A stretch of DNA of 5,629 bases from Bacillota bacterium (GTDB taxonomy: Bacteria > Bacillota > Dehalobacteriia > UBA4068 > UBA4997), in assembly GCA_017398165.1 (NCBI GenBank), contig JAFQHB010000089.1, forward strand, positions 1 to 5,629, in the 5' to 3' direction. A program made the translations under genes and the position numbers. How positions within the stretch are numbered: position 1 is the stretch's first letter; each line of letters starts with the position of its first letter. The notes below the pieces were generated by a model that saw only the letters and a list, made by a program, of their open reading frames with translations, had not been told where the DNA came from and did no database searches. This document shows, in pieces, positions 5,601 through 5,629 of the stretch.

Positions 5601-5629
5601 AAATTACCGCCTGCCCCGGGGGAAGTATA
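5601..5629 (+). terminator. Left part of a terminator cut by the window edge
   Basis: After the stop codon at 5597-5599 the sequence repeats the left arm and loop start of the pckA terminator. Positions 5601-5623 match 4926-4948 at 22 of 23 bases, with one C-to-T change that could still pair as G-U. The right arm and T-run lie beyond the window. Confidence 0.7.

Overview
The window looks like chromosomal DNA of a low-to-moderate GC anaerobic Bacillota, probably a gut member of the Clostridia or Negativicutes. The clues are strong AAGGAGG-type ribosome sites, consensus sigma-A promoter spacing, GC-rich hairpin plus T-run terminators, and a short palindromic intergenic repeat of a kind I recognise from gut Bacillota genomes. 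The genus cannot be fixed from the sequence alone. All five genes lie on the + strand and are intact housekeeping or envelope genes.

Layout: positions 1-51 hold the end of an upstream leader or gene that lies outside the window. ilvB (52-1737) and ilvN (1737-2252) encode the large and regulatory subunits of acetohydroxyacid synthase, the first common step of valine, leucine and isoleucine synthesis. They overlap by one base and end at a strong terminator (2260-2297). A 112-bp palindromic repeat (2318-2429) follows, then an AT-rich stretch with inverted repeats, and then a near-perfect promoter (2578-2607). That promoter drives ndk (2730-3131, nucleoside diphosphate kinase) through a leader of about 115 nt that contains a tiny open frame.

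The 183-nt gap between ndk and pckA (3315-4898, ATP-type phosphoenolpyruvate carboxykinase) has no T-run terminator. It holds several stem-loops, enclosed by a possible long-range helix that abuts the pckA ribosome site. It is the best candidate here for an undescribed cis-regulatory RNA. pckA ends at a very strong terminator (4931-4975). The last gene (5045-5599) encodes a small membrane-anchored protein resembling the N-terminal part of SurA/PrsA-type chaperones. It is followed by a near-copy of the pckA terminator, cut by the window edge.

Functionally, ilvBN is a tight two-gene unit with a conserved valine feedback site. ndk and pckA both handle nucleoside triphosphates and may share a transcript, but that link is inferred. 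I see no CRISPR array, tRNA, rRNA, transposase, phage gene or defence system. The novelty is confined to the intergenic regions.
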